Positions 61,547-64,000 of a stretch of 64,000 bases of DNA are shown piece by piece; position 1 is the first letter of the stretch; every line of letters starts with the position of its first letter. The notes under the pieces were generated by a model. The model was not told where the DNA came from. It searched no databases and worked only from the letters and a program-made list of their open reading frames with translations. This DNA is from Zea mays (lineage: Eukaryota > Streptophyta > Magnoliopsida > Poales > Poaceae): assembly GCF_902167145.1 (NCBI RefSeq), contig NC_050098.1:79586207-79650206 (forward strand), written 5' to 3'. The translations under genes were made by a program, and so were the position numbers.

Positions 61547-64000
61547 GTCGAATTCGATGTTGCAGCATGGATCAAGCAGTCTCATTAGCTGCGAGAAGCA
61601 GACGATTCGAATCGAGTTTTTAACCTTGCAAGGTAAACCTTAAGACACGACATATCAGGGCACTCCGTCCCCACACACGTCAACTGTCCCCATCGATTCC
61701 CTAGCAACAGAACAGGGCTCACGACCTTGTCATACAATGCTCCACTGACTACTAGGGGCATGGTGCAGGAATTCTACTAAAAGCAGGGGTAGTTGCTTAC
61801 CTCAAGACTCATATGAATAGTGTTCTTAGGGACCTTTTTGTTTTAAATCAGCTGGAAGTTTAGAAAATCATAGTAAATCACAGAAAAATCGTAAAATACA
61901 AAATGAGCACTTTTTGCAATCCTTGTGAAATTGTCTATGTAGTAGGTGTATAAGTTGGCATGGTTTAGTGGAAAATTGTTGCTGTAGAAATTCGTATTTA
62001 ACACTGGTTTAGGAAATAAATGAACTTGCTTCTCTTCATAATTTTATTTTTAAACATTCAAAAATGATGAGACCTATTTTGTTAGTTAGATGGTGTCATT
62101 CTATAGCTAAGAAAAATATAAAACCCATATGTTGTTTACTATTTTCTTGGTGTATTAATTAAATCTTGTTAAATAAAAAAAGATGATTGTTTTGCTTGTT
62201 ATTTTTGGATCTGTAGTTTTAGTGCTCCAAATGGATTCAAGTTTTTACAGTAGACTCTTGGTGTGATGCTTGGTGACTTGTAAACATTTCATGATTTTTT
62301 GGTGCATGTATAATTAAGTTAGTGATTTAACTTGTTTAATGCACATTAAGTAGTTTTAAATGATTTATAAATAATATATGGACGTAAAAATGAAACATGG
62401 TGTCCCACTGTCTTTACATGGTGTTGTAGTAGCCTAATAAAACTTAATATGTCATGTATCATAGAAAATAATTAGTTTTAGATTTAACTTGATCTCACAT
62501 GCTATATTGCATTAATAATTTGTTATTTTTGTAGTAAATAAAATATAAAACCTGAGCAAGTGAAATTTATACATTATTCATGATTTGTTATTATCTATGC
62601 CTCATAAAAATTCCAGCCCATATTAGATATTGTTACATGGTGCTAAAATAACACACATTTTATAATTATAAAAAGAGTTAGTGAAAAAATTAGAAGTAAA
62701 CAAAAGCGTGCATTTTTTCTGAAATGCTTAAGTTGTTTATTAATACCAATTAGAGTATTAATGGTTGTGTCATTGTGGCTTAAAGCTAAGTATTAGTGGT
62801 GCTTCATCACAATCTTGCTCGGTAGTCAATTAAGTCTTACTACACATGAGCTGAAATTGTTGCATGCATGTTCTCTAATTGTGGCGATAATTTAGTGAAG
62901 CAAGTTATCATTTCTGAAGTTGTGTTCTCTGCAAAATATGTAGGTAACTTTAACATATAGCTTATCCAAATATTTCATGAGCTTATGCTAAATGGTTTAG
63001 TAGTTGTGCCTGTGGCAAGTTGATTGTCACGTTTTGCTTGTTGTTTGTGCAGATCTGAATGATTATATATTTGTATTGTTTGACTAAGTTAGACTAAGAA
63101 TCACTTCTTAAGGATATTATAAGAGTAGTAGTAATATTCCTAAGCTTTCTAAAAAGTCTAGAACCACATTAATTGGATGTATAGAACTCTATTCATAACT
63201 ATTTAAAGTTGCATGTTGAAATCTGTCCAAACCTGAATAGCAATGTTTCTTTGAAATATTCGAGCTAGTTAATCACCAAATAATCTTAAGATTATTGAAA
63301 TAAAGTTGTAGATAACTGCCTTCTCTTGCTTGTGTTAAAATTTCATGAACATAGGCTTGATAGTTTCAGAGTTAAAATTTTTACAAACTGATTGTTATGT
63401 TCTGTCCACTCTCTGGACAGATCTCGAAAACTACATTGTTTAGTTTGATTAAAATTGGAACCACTTCTTTATGATTATAAAAGTTATGTAGTGCTTTTAC
63501 TAAGCTTTCTAAAAGGTCTTGGATCATCCTTTTTGGTGGTCTAAGGGTCAAGTTATAAATGTTTGATGTATGAAGACTGAATCTGTCCAAATATGGACAG
63601 CAGGGCCTTCATAGTGTCTTTTACCCTTTATACATATTAAATCAACCTAGGATGTTCATAAATGATTTGTAGAATATTTCAGTATCTTTCTATAAAGTCT
63701 ATGATCACTTGCTTTGGATGCCTAAGTCTCTAGTTATGAATTTTTGAAGTTGCAAGTCTGAATCTGTTCAATTCTGGACAGAGCTGTTATTTTAGCACTA
63801 TTTAACCTTGCTAATTTTCTAATCAGATTGAGATAACAATACCAAAGTTGTAGAGCATTTCTTAGAATTTCCAAAAAATATTTGATCACTATTTTTGGAT
63901 GAATATCTTGTGAGTTATGACTAAAACAAGTAACTGTTGTGTTGCTGTCCTAATCTTGTTGATTGTGGTGGATTGCTCTACTCTCTTGTCTTGCTTGAGC
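61547..64000 (+). repeat. Ty3-gypsy long-LTR sequence, running off the right edge
   Basis: 61548-61780 matches, inverted, 6110-6320 at the left of the window (shared words GCAGCATGGATCAAG, CCTTGCAAGGTAAAC and CAGGGCTCACG). From 61800 the sequence is AT-rich and non-coding, with recurrent words of the type AATCTGTCCAAA...GGACAG (63220, 63414, 63584, 63760). These are about 175-180 bases apart and may be a decayed tandem repeat. No gene is visible to 64000. Likely Tekay/Del-type LTR; the family name is inferred. Confidence 0.55.

Noticed and set aside
1..64000. CRISPR arrays, operons or other prokaryotic systems
   Set aside because: The sequence is plant nuclear DNA; the repeats present are transposon ends, LTRs and tandem duplications without spacer structure.

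Overview
The window is plant nuclear DNA from a grass, most likely maize (Zea) or a close relative. The evidence is the repeat content: Sirevirus-type Ty1-copia LTRs with CACCGGACTGTCCGGTG palindromes, a Zeon-like (cinful-zeon type) Ty3-gypsy element, Reina-like chromoviruses, L1-type LINEs, Stowaway, hAT and MULE miniature elements, and a Helitron 3' end of the grass type. The species and family names are recognised from memory, not from a search.

The only host gene I can support is a nine-exon TRM5-type tRNA (guanine37-N1)-methyltransferase on the plus strand. It runs from the ATG at 15897 to the TGA at 49548. Its 1,725 coding bases (574 codons plus stop) are spread over 33.65 kb, so about 95% is intron, and introns 1, 2, 4 and 7 are enlarged by nested transposons. 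All eight splice junctions have GT/AG ends and the spliced frame stays open. Exon 7 is preceded by a perfect 112-bp tandem copy of its own acceptor site and first 70 bases.

Layout. 1-5126: 3' part of a Sirevirus (broken pol, spacer, 3' LTR). 5127-7136: stacked older pieces (an inverted LTR fragment, a Helitron 3' end, a gypsy LTR fragment, a LINE relic). 7137-14513: a complete 7,377-bp Zeon-like element with 661-bp LTRs and an ATATT target duplication. It has a gag with two in-frame stops and no pol. On the opposite strand it carries a large gene that appears to have its own TATA box and two short introns. 14514-15896: rest of the LINE relic and the region upstream of TRM5. 15897-49548: TRM5. 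Intron 1 holds an inverted-repeat element carrying a LINE and a tRNA-derived SINE. Intron 2 holds two hAT-type elements, a LINE, and a copia fragment invaded by a Sirevirus solo LTR that was itself invaded by a 751-bp LTR-type insertion. Intron 4 (14.1 kb) holds LINE pieces in both orientations plus broken gypsy and copia elements. Intron 7 holds a second gypsy relic and a 5S-rRNA-derived (Cassandra-like) sequence. 49549-64000: MITEs, an old 6.35-kb LTR element with decayed coding sequence, a PIF/Harbinger-like element, and a long gypsy LTR running off the right edge.

No intact transposon protein is left. Almost every retroelement reading frame has stops, frameshifts or deletions, and many of the stops look like C-to-T or G-to-A changes, as expected for methylated repeats.
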